21,661 nucleotides of DNA from Pavlovales sp. CCMP2436 (Eukaryota > Haptophyta > Pavlovophyceae > Pavlovales), in the NCBI GenBank assembly GCA_026770615.1, contig MU631444.1, positions 87,286 to 108,946 of the forward strand. Reading direction: 5' to 3'. The position numbers and the translations under genes are program-made. The notes beneath the pieces were generated by a model. It made no database searches, was not told where the DNA came from, and worked only from the letters and a program-made list of their open reading frames with translations. Positions 8,670 through 16,014 of the stretch are shown one piece after another. Position 1 is the stretch's first letter, and every line of letters starts with the position of its first letter.

Positions 8670-8943
8670 TTAGGTGCGTGTGCCCTGTCCGCCGCGGTCC
8701 CCGCGGCAGCCGCGGCCACCGCGGCCGAGGCGTGCGCCCCGGTCGGCATTGTGGCTGCGCCAGTTGTCGTCACAGTACGCGCCGTCCGCGTGCGCAGGGG
8801 CGTCCTCGGGCCCGTTTGCCGAGCGGCCGGTGCGCTGGGCCCAAGGTGCACCCCGGGCACCAGCGGCCGCGCGCGCAATCTGCGTGTGCAGCGAGCGCGC
8901 GCGGGCAAGGATGAGGCATATCACTCACTGACAGGCGGCGCAT
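8670..8943 (-). CDS. Candidate small RGG-type protein gene (two exons)
   Basis: A 70-codon frame ends in a Gly/Arg-rich tail (RLGRGGRGCRGDRGGQGTRT) at the TAA at 8670-8672. It is preceded by a good acceptor (CACACGCAG, boundary 8879/8880), a 49-bp GTGAGT-CAG intron (8880-8928), and a short exon beginning ATG at 8943 (MRRLS); the frame also stays open farther upstream. RGG tails are typical of RNA-binding proteins. The body (SANGPEDAPAH, then YCDDNWRSHNADRG) matches nothing I recognise. The GC-rich context makes chance open frames likely, and the intron is very short. Confidence 0.3.
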
Positions 8944-9080
8944 CGTGGGCTGCGTCGTCGTGTGGTTACCAGTCCGCAGTCGAGCACACACAAGTAGCTA
9001 GTTCTGAAGTAGTTCCAACTTAAATGGGAGGCGCGAAAGAGGATGACGGGGGGCGGAGACGCGGGCTTTCATTTGCTAAA

Positions 9081-9244
9081 GTGTAATTTATCTCGCTCGT
9101 TCGACCTCTTGTCGACGTCGATACACAACGACGTCACTCTAAGGAGTGAACCCGCCGTGCCCGCAGGGCAGGACCAGGTACCTCCAGTTGCGCCAATGCG
9201 CTGAAGGCCCACCATTGACAAAAATCAGGATGTTGAGTTGCCAA
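9081..9244 (-). repeat. Dispersed repeat family C, copy 2 (inverted)
   Basis: Read on the minus strand it runs from AACTCAAC through TTTTTGTCA, CTTCAGCGCA, GGAGGTACCT, GGCACGGCGG, GTGACGTCGTT to GAGCGAGATAAATTACAC, in the same order as at 5728 and 19227. It is about 10-20 bp longer around the GGTACC block, where it has an extra TGCCCTGCGG segment. Its right edge lies about 97 bp from the possible gene at 9341-9601. Confidence 0.75.
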
Positions 9245-9340
9245 TAGTGCCCAAGTCCTCGCCAACGTCGCCGTCGCCGCGTCAGGCCCGCCCCGGGCCG
9301 GCTTCTTCTCCCGTCATCACCACTGCTGCCCTTAACCAGG

Positions 9341-9601
9341 TTAGTTACTGAACAACATTTTAAAATCGCGCAAAAGCGGGCGAAGGGGAGGAACACAGGC
9401 GGACGTCTGCGTAGCTGCTCCTTCGGCAACGCGGCTCGAGACAAACCGCATGTCGTCGAGCTGGAGCGACGAGGGTCCGAGGCTGTTTCGCTTCCTGCCG
9501 CGCTGGGCGAGGCCGTGCGGGATGTCGATAAGCGTGATGCAGCTGGGTGCGCTGTTCGTGGCCGCCGCTGCTCTGAGCTCACTCTCGCGACGATCCGCCA
9601 T
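9341..9601 (-). CDS. Candidate 86-residue protein, unidentified
   Basis: From ATG at 9601 (context GGGCATGG) the frame reads MADRRESELRAAAATNSAPS and then CITLIDIPHGLAQRGRKRNS, ending TAA at 9341-9343. The frame is open upstream to 9724. Codons end mostly in G or C (ATC, CTC, AGC, GAC, CAG), as in the confirmed genes. A competing plus-strand frame is open from about 9256 to 10063, but has a more shadow-like Arg/Ala-rich composition. No domain is recognised and no splice partner is certain, so it may be a fragment or chance. Confidence 0.28.
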   Translation of the reverse strand: MADRRESELRAAAATNSAPSCITLIDIPHGLAQRGRKRNSLGPSSLQLDDMRFVSSRVAEGAATQTSACVPPLRPLLRDFKMLFSN

Positions 9602-10130
9602 GCCCGCCAAGCTGCCCGTGCTGCCCGTCGACGCTTTGGACGCCGGGCGCTGAAGCGATCGCAGAAACCACTTTTTACCTCCGTCACGAGGACATGTCAG
9701 CTTGCGCTCCGACCACTGGCCCATTGGCCAAGGCTACTGCGCGACGCGGTGGTGTCGGTGCAAATGCGGTACCCTGGCCGGCTCTTGGCGCAGTGTGCTG
9801 CCATTACGATGCTTTTTGGTGGCCTTCGCCCAGGAGTGTGGTCAAGCGGACGGCGCAGCCTCTGCTGCGGCCTTCCATTCACGCCGAGCTCGGGGCCACC
9901 CCGAGCCAGCCGATTCTCCCGCTCCGCCTGCGTGCCCGCTATCTACGGCAACTTCCAGCTCCTTGTGCGCCGGCCTCGCCCCGCCCTCCGGACTGCTCGT
10001 GCCGGTGATGCGTGGTGCCATACTGAAAGTACACGAGAAAGCTGTACATACATGACTAGATAGTTTGGCGTGCCACGCATTGCAGATCGGCTGATCGCTA
10101 TATATTAAATATAAGTTAGTTAGTTAGTTA
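9602..10130. other. Intergenic or undetermined GC-rich stretch
   Basis: Overlapping open frames on both strands and no recognisable domain. The plus-strand frame through to 10063 is the longest but cannot be distinguished from chance in this GC-rich sequence. It passes into AT-rich DNA at about 10065 and a TTAG tetranucleotide repeat at 10113-10131. Confidence 0.35.
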
Positions 10131-10259
10131 GTATGACCCATCAACACACCCGCAAACGCCCTAGGAGCTGAGGGAGGTGGCTTTCATGATATCTGCAGTG
10201 GGAGGGGTCGCTCAGCCCCCCCTGAGCAGCAATTAGCCTTGATGAAAATGGCTACACTG
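10131..10259 (+). repeat. Dispersed repeat family D, copy 2
   Basis: Direct-orientation copy of 4144-4271, from GTATGACCC to GGCTACACTG, with the blocks TCAACACACCC, GGTGGCTTTCATGATATCTG and CCCCTGAGCAGCAAT conserved. It is immediately preceded by (TTAG)n, as in the first copy. Confidence 0.75.
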
Positions 10260-10795
10260 TACAGCTGGCAGGGGCTGGGCTAGACGAGAGTCCGGTACCC
10301 AACCCGGGTGCGCTCTCTCCTCGTCCCGCCGTTGCGACCCTCTGGCGCGAGCACACGCGGTGGACGCTTTCTGCGCGTTCAACAGGAGGTGATCACTCAC
10401 CGACTTTCATCAGACACTCAGTCGTGGCAGTCTACAGGGATTGTATAATTGAAATAGCTACTACTAGAAGTACCGTGAATTCCTTTCACGTAACTAGACC
10501 TGCAATAAATATATTAGTCTCTCGAGCGGAATAATTTATATGTGCTTAGCCAGCACGTTAGCTGTCTTAGCAGTTCCGCTCTGCTCCACCCGCTCTCCGA
10601 GCGCTCGGATCCAGGACAATCAGACACAAATTTAGCCTGAATCCCTATCAATAATATAGGTTTAGACTCCGCCATTCGCCGACCCTGACTCAGAGAACTG
10701 GACGTCAGTATAACTAGCTAATTAACTAAGCTGTAGTCTGAACATTTAAATAATGAGTAAAAATCAAGATCTAGTAAACTGTGCAGCACATGACG
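10260..10795. repeat. Intergenic stretch with degraded family B and C fragments
   Basis: No gene is seen. Three decayed repeat pieces are recognisable: 10377-10400, inverted, matching the GTGAGTGA...CCTGTTGAAC part of family B; about 10517-10532, CTCGAGCGGAATAA of family C; and 10600-10648, a degraded, inverted family B end finishing GAATCCCTAT. The order suggests an old family B copy interrupted by other sequence. Confidence 0.5.
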
Positions 10796-10799
10796 ATAT

Positions 10800-11211
10800 G
10801 GGTCGAAATCCGAATTAGTGGCCAGTCCGGGGGAAAATTGCAAAAAGTCCGGTGAAAATCCCCCGGACGAAAAGTAAGGTGAAAATCTTTCGTAGTAACT
10901 CACGAACCGGGTGGCGCCCCATTCACGAATCTGCATCTAACTCATCTGTGCCCCATTGGGAACCATGACTTTCTTAATCGTATCGCTTCCAAGCGCTGAG
11001 AATCGGAAATGCTAGTTACCTTTAGCATGTTGTCGACCCCAGATGCAATCGAGAGGCACACGAGGTGGGCTACGACCGTCGAGAAGGGCTCTATTTGACA
11101 ACAGCTATTGGTACTTGCGCGCAGGGGCGAAGAATGTCTACTACTTCGTCCCGCCCACAACTTTTCCCCCTCCCCATTGCGGAATCGCGCCACTAATTCA
11201 GATTTCGATCC
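10800..11211 (-). mobile_element. MITE family A, copy 2 (412 bp) with 4-bp target duplication ATAT
   Basis: Ends are GGGTCGAAATCCGAATTAGT on the left and, in reverse complement, GGATCGAAATCTGAATTAGT on the right. ATAT flanks both sides (10796-10799, 11212-11215). It is the reverse-orientation relative of 1319-1748; shared blocks include GGTCGTAGCCCACCTCGTGT-like sequence, CATTTCCGATTCTCAGCG and the ATTCGTGAATGGGGCGCC segment. The differing 4-bp duplications at two loci show independent insertion. No protein is encoded. Confidence 0.85.
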
Positions 11212-11381
11212 ATATAAATGCATCTAGATGAGCTTCGGTCAATCATTATATATATAACTATAGGGCTCAATCGACTATCCCGGGAGGGCAGCCGCGCGCA
11301 TAACACGTGCGGTGCGGGGGGCCTGGTCGGGGGCGGCACAGACAGCCGATAGGGGGGGGTCCTGACGTTCGACTGGCGCTG

Positions 11382-12198
11382 CTAGTTGTCGTCGGGCCTG
11401 GCGAGGACAACCGTGTGCTGGCCACCCATGCCGACGTCGAGGACGCGAAGGCCGCCGAGGAACTCCGACGCGACGAGGGTCGGCGTCTTGTTGTCCTGCA
11501 TCTTTCCGTTGCAGAGCTGGTACATCTCGCCGAACCCCCACGTGAACAGGTCGCCCGTGTCCGTCACGGCGGCGCACTGGTTTGAGCCGCAGCAGACCTT
11601 GTGCGCGCCCTTGCCGCTCACGGCCGCGAGCAGCTTGGGCGCGGCGTGCAGGTCGACGCCGTCGCCGAGTCCGAGCTGATTCGAGTCGCCTCGGCCGAAG
11701 ACGTACACGTCGCCTGTGCCAGTTCGGGATCGTTCGGAAGAAGGGTCGAATCAGGAATAGGATTTTGGGGGTGGGAGTGGGAAGTAGGGGTGGGATTCGG
11801 GGTTAGGGCTAAGACAGACACACCGCTTGCGCCAGATTAGGGAAGGGATGGAACGCGGGAAGGGGGGGGGGAGGGTCCCTCCCAACGTGAGCGCGCGCGG
11901 GGAGGTGGCCAGGCTGCATGCCATAAAAGATAGACTATGTTATTTTCTTTCTATATTGCAGTTTATAATACAATGTACTTAAAAAAATGCAACAACAACA
12001 GCAATAACAATAATAATGTATAATAATCACGCACCGGACTTGGTGAGTGCAATCGAGTGGTGCTCACCACCGCTCAGCATGCACACACCCTTGCCGTCCA
12101 GGGCTGTCGCCGAATCGTGCGGGGTCAGCGGGCACAGGCAGGCAGATGGGGCGGGGCAGAGGGGCGGGTCAGTCGCAATAAATCAAATTAAATAAAAT

Positions 12199-12233
<35 letters not shown>

Positions 12234-13623
12234 AATGGGCGCTCGCACGCCCGAGGCGCGATTGGCGCGCGCGCTCACCGTGCACCCGGACAGGGTCGTA
12301 GTGCATCTGCGAGTCCTCCTTGCCTAGCCCCAGCTGCCCCATGTTGTTGAGCCCGAAGGCGTACACGGAGCCGTCCACGCCAAGGGCGAATGAGTGGTAC
12401 GAGCCGCCGAACACAGCCTCCAGCGCGACGCCCCCGCCTGCCGCGGAGGGGGCGGGCAGCCCACGCAGGTGCGCGAGGTACTCGTCCATCGCATCCGTCC
12501 AGTCGCCAGCCGCGTCCGTTTTTTGGAGCTTGCTGACGTGTGCGCAGAAGTTGGCGTTGAGGACACGAATCTTGCGCGCAGCGCCGCCCACGTCGCCGTT
12601 GACGCGCGCGACGCCGTCGCCGCCGATGGTGAGCGCGGGCCGCGCGGGCACGAGGTGCGCTGCCCGCGTCTCCTTGCTCGTCTTGCGTCCGAGCTGCCCC
12701 TGCTCGCCGCACCCCCAGGAGTAGAGCTCTGGCCGCCCGCGCGCCACCGCCAACGTGTGGTTGGAGCCGCTGGCGATGCTGGTTATGTGCGCGCTCTCGA
12801 GGCCGGGTACGAGCATGGGCGACTCGGCCTTGAAGAGCGGCTTGCCCACGGCCGAGGGCGCGTAGCCAATGTAGCCGTTGGAGTCTTTGTACGTCCCCCA
12901 CGAGAAGACCTTCCCGTCTGCCAGCAGCGCTGCAGAGTGGCAGTCGCCCGCAGACACGAAGACCACCCGCGCCTGCTCGAGCGCGCCGCCCACAAGCGCG
13001 GGGACCGACTCGTCTCCGTCGCGACCCAGGGCGAAGTCGTCGTTGCAGCCCCAGCTCCATAGCCTGCCTCTCTCGGCTAGCGCGACGGTGTGCATCCCTC
13101 CACATGTGAGCATGGTCACGCGCTCGGCGGCGAGCGAGGCGAGCTTTGTCGGCACGGCGCACTCCATCTTATCCTCGTCCTCGCCGAGCCCCATCTGCGC
13201 GCAGTCGCCGTTGCCCGCAACATACACGTCGCCGGTCAACCGGCCGAGCTGGCTGACCGCCTTGCGCTTCGGCCGCTCGGGCTGCGCCGGCGCGGGCACG
13301 CCGAACGAAAACGCGGGGGCGGCGCCGCCGGACGCGGCCGGCACGCCGAACGAGAAGCCGCCGCCGTAGCCGGCGGCGGCGGCCGAGGCGCCAAAGCTAA
13401 AGCCGCCGCCGCTAGGCGCGACGACAGCCGCGGCGCCGAAGGTGAAGCCGCTCGTGGGCGCAGCGGGCGCCGCGTCGTCGACCGGGATCCCGCCGACGAT
13501 GTTGCCCGAGGCATCGAGGTCGTACTCCTTGCTGTTGATGTCCACCATGATCTTCTCGCCAGTCGACTTGTCGACCACCTCCTTGAACTTGCCCTTGAGC
13601 AGGTCACCCCAGCCGGTAGCCAT
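11382..13623 (-). CDS. RCC1: RCC1, Ran guanine nucleotide exchange factor with N-terminal FxFG repeats (three exons)
   Basis: Exons 12279-13623, 12035-12103 and 11382-11713 (phase 1 at both junctions, GTGAGC/CAG and GTGCGT/CAG) give 581 residues. RCC1 loads Ran with GTP on chromatin. The seven-bladed propeller is clear: CGGMHTVAL (174-182), SAGDCHSAAL (224-233), VFSWGTYKDSNGYIG (239-253, the Ran-contacting wedge), CGEQGQLGR (305-313), YHSFALGVDGSVYAFG (409-424), then SGGEHHSIALTKSGDVYVFG across the introns, and GGQHTVVLA near the C terminus. Before it lie a 50-residue unknown segment, four FxFG motifs at residues 60, 75, 90 and 105, and a basic PKRK (118-121) like a nuclear localisation signal. 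Compared with human RCC1 (421) it is longer through this N terminus and an insertion at about 340-400. Human Asp128 is kept (D227), while the Asp182 position is Asn (N288). It is divergent from CSL4. Confidence 0.94.
12202..12233 (+). repeat. (ATC)n microsatellite in RCC1 intron 1
   Basis: About ten ATC triplets lie inside the 175-bp intron (12104-12278) of RCC1. If the intron is ignored, the minus strand reads through as a poly-Asp tail, but the GTGAGC donor, pyrimidine-rich acceptor and phase match to the next propeller blade show that this is intronic. Confidence 0.85.
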
Positions 13624-13776
13624 CGCGCGCCGATCGCGAGCTGGATCGCGAGCGCCCGACGCAAGTACGAACTCGAACGCTCAGCGACTGACGCGTTTTT
13701 CGGCGACCCCGTGGACGTGCTGGGATCGGATCCGGACGGCGCCGTGCACGGGTTGTTCCTGTAGGGGGTTGCACGC
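13624..13776. promoter_or_regulatory. Divergent promoter region between RCC1 and CSL4
   Basis: Only 153 bp separate the two start codons, so both promoters and 5' leaders must fit here. It is GC-rich without a TATA box. It contains a directly repeated GATCGCGAGC (near 13630 and 13642) and GATCGGATCC near 13723. A plus-strand frame through it (ending TAG at 13762) looks surprisingly coding-like (DAFFGDPVDVLGSDPDG) but has no start codon of its own outside RCC1. Shared regulation of nuclear transport and RNA exosome genes is inference. Confidence 0.6.
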
Positions 13777-14382
13777 ATGGCGGCCTTTGTGGACGGGTCA
13801 CGCGTGGTGCCGGGGGACTGCCTGGGGCAATCGCCCGCGGTGGCCGCGGGGCCAGGCACCTACGTCGACAACGGCGGGAGCGTACGCGCCTGCGTGGTCG
13901 GCGTCGTGCGGCACGCGGGCGGCGGCGGCCCGACCGTCTCGGTGGACGCAGGCGGCCGCGCGCAGACGTCGCTACTGCCCAAGGTGGGCGACATCGTCAG
14001 CTGCAAGGTCGTGCGGATAAACCCGCGCGTGGCCAACGTGGACATCACGTGCACCGCCGGGGGCTCGGTCGTCCTGCAGGAGACGTGCTCGGGCATCATC
14101 CGCAAGGAGGACGTGCGCCAGTTTGACCAGGACTCGGTCGAGATGTTCAAGTGCATGCGCCCGGGCGACGTGATCAATGCTCGTGTCCTCTCCCTCGGCG
14201 ACTCGCGCTCGTACTACCTCTCCACCGCCGAGAACGAGCTGGGCGTCATTTTGGCCAAGTCAGTCTCCGGCGCCACCATGGTTCCGCTCTCCCACGAGGA
14301 GATGCAGTGCCCCAAAACACAGGTCGTCGAGCTGCGCAAGGTGGCACAGATCAGGGACGCGCAAAGCAGCGTAGCAACGTAA
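13777..14382 (+). CDS. EXOSC1: CSL4/EXOSC1, RNA exosome cap subunit
   Basis: A single exon of 201 residues (human 195). CSL4 is one of three S1/KH cap proteins on the nine-subunit exosome ring that feeds RNA to the Rrp6 and Rrp44 nucleases in nucleus and cytoplasm. The N-terminal domain has PGDCLG and GTYVDNG (12-34); the S1 domain (about 66-152) has LLPKVGDIVSCKV (67-79), GIIRKEDVR (106-114) and MRPGDVINARVLSLGD (127-142). The C-terminal part has TAENELGV (150-157) and MVPLSHEEMQCPKT (168-181), which closely follow animal CSL4. Human CSL4 has the same blocks in the same order. The first ATG (13777) gives a family-like N terminus. It lies head-to-head with RCC1. Confidence 0.95.
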   Translation: MAAFVDGSRVVPGDCLGQSPAVAAGPGTYVDNGGSVRACVVGVVRHAGGGGPTVSVDAGGRAQTSLLPKVGDIVSCKVVRINPRVANVDITCTAGGSVVLQETCSGIIRKEDVRQFDQDSVEMFKCMRPGDVINARVLSLGDSRSYYLSTAENELGVILAKSVSGATMVPLSHEEMQCPKTQVVELRKVAQIRDAQSSVAT

Positions 14383-14822
14383 CGAGCAGTTGAGGAATAG
14401 AATCACATCGATCACGGTCCGGCGGGCGTTAGTTACTAAAAACTCGCTGTTCGGCATGCTCACAAACCCCAAACTTCACTAATGAAGTCTTACTTACTGC
14501 ACACAAGGCCACTCATCAAGCCAGTGAACAATCTGTCTTTGCTGATGTATGCAATGCAGAAACTAAAAAGCCGCGGGTTTTGAACTTCGAAGAGGCCGGA
14601 CGGTCCGCAACACCAGACACACAGTCACACACACACACACGCTTGCTGAACTATGTATGCGTTGGAAATGGTAACTTGAACTAGGCCGCACCATCAAAAT
14701 GGGGTACGATTCTGCGCAGCGTCGGTGCGTAATCGTTGTACTTACAGACACCCAAGCGGACCCGTGGCGGCGCGCCCGTCTCGTAGCTTGGTTGCCAGGC
14801 CCACCTAAACCCACTTTGCAAA
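14383..14822. other. Intergenic stretch between CSL4 and the small membrane protein gene
   Basis: Contains the 3' flank of CSL4, a short match to family B (CATCAAGCCAGTGAACAA near 14514, too short to be certain) and a (CA)n microsatellite at about 14626-14640. No gene is seen. The promoter of the downstream small gene presumably lies at its right end. Confidence 0.4.
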
Positions 14823-14969
14823 ATGGCGCCCGCCGAGCTGCCTTTCGCGTGGGGCAGGTGGCTGATGGGGCTGGCCGTGATGACGGCGGGGGCCATCTTA
14901 CCGCTGGCCTACGTGGTGCTATCGAAGAACCGCGCGGCCTTCGCCAAGGTCTCGACCAAGTACATCTGA
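14823..14969 (+). CDS. 48-residue single-pass membrane protein, unidentified
   Basis: ATG in a strong context (GCAAAATGG) opens a 49-codon frame ending TGA. The protein starts MAPAELPFAWGRWLMG, has one hydrophobic helix at about residues 15-33 (LMGLAVMTAGAILPLAYVV) and ends in a basic tail (SKNRAAFAKVSTKYI). Almost all codons end in G or C, as in the neighbouring genes. Its size and layout resemble small accessory subunits of mitochondrial respiratory complexes or ER membrane complexes, but I cannot name it. It is too short for ordinary ORF cut-offs. An upstream exon is possible but not needed. A hairpin (GCCTC/GAGGC near 14979-14996) follows the stop. Confidence 0.55.
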   Translation: MAPAELPFAWGRWLMGLAVMTAGAILPLAYVVLSKNRAAFAKVSTKYI

Positions 14970-16014
14970 GCCTGTCCGTGCCTCACCGTCGCGAGGCAGG
15001 CGGGGAGAGGAGCGCACGCGGCCTCGACTCGACGTCGTCGTCCTCTCGTCGCGCGGGAGGGCGCGCACGCACACTGCGCCGAGCTCGCCGGCTTTGGACA
15101 AGAATCGTCGAGCTTTCAGAGCGATGCGCGGCGTCGAAGGAGCTCGCACGCCGCGAGCGCAGCTTTCCTTTGCGCCAGAGTTCAGGCGGAGGGCGCATGC
15201 CCGAAGCGCGCATCGAGCCTCTCGACACCGAGAACAGGGATGCGGACGGCGCGCAACGGCGTGCTGTAGGGCGTCCTCGCGCCGCCGCAGCCGGTCCGTA
15301 TCCGTATGCCGCGCACACCGGCCATGTTCGACGAGCACACCGACTCGTCCTATGAGTCTCACACTCGATGTTCCCGGGCTGCAGCTGCGCGCGCACAGCG
15401 GCTCCTCGCCACGTCCGGCTGTGTCAGGTGGAGGTGTCTTCGCCACGGGCTTCTAACCCGTAGCGAGCCGTCGTGTGTGTCTGCGGCCAGGCCACGCTTG
15501 CGCGCCCACGGCCACGGCCGCACACTTCGTCACTTCGTGTGGACGTGCAGCCTCGAGCCGGGCGCGGTGATGACGCCGAGTGCAAGCTGTTGCGGCTCGG
15601 GGCGTGCGGGCTCTGATGAACATCGATTAAAGTATGCGATGCTACAGGCCTACCGCCTCTGCTCCTGGTCAGCAAGCCTTCCCATTGAGACTTTCTTGTT
15701 CGAGAGTCAGTTCGAGAACGGTAGATAATTAATACAATAAATTAACAAACTAGTTAGAAATGAATTCAATTGTTCCTGACTGACATTGACAAGATACTAG
15801 AAGATTGCAGTAGTGATAGCTCTTACAACTTTCATTTCGACTTCCGCTTGAAAGCGGAGCGGCGACCACAACGCCTTCATTAATTGCTAACCTCTGATAT
15901 CATTAGTTATCAAGTTCGCAGGATTCGACTTCAAAATGTGCCAAGGGGCGCAGATCGATGATGATCCGGAATATCCCCCTCGCACTGCAAATGTCGATCC
16001 ATTCACATTCCGAC
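14970..16014. other. Intergenic stretch between the small membrane gene and SLC4
   Basis: The GC-rich part (14970-15640) has overlapping open frames on both strands. One plus-strand piece from ATG 15198 reads MPEARIEPLDTENRDADGAQ and looks coding-like for about 30 codons before becoming Ala/Arg-rich. From 15725 the DNA is AT-rich and includes the 3' flank of SLC4. I see no recognisable domain, splice pattern or repeat here. Confidence 0.35.

Noticed and set aside
9256..10063. Plus-strand open frame of about 268 codons
   Set aside because: No start or domain is identifiable, it is Arg-rich in the second half, and the minus strand gives a better codon pattern over 9341-9601.
12169..12278. Poly-Asp C-terminal tail of RCC1 read through from exon 1
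   Set aside because: It comes from the (ATC)n microsatellite in intron 1. The GTGAGC donor at 12278 and the in-phase exon at 12035-12103 restore the next propeller blade.
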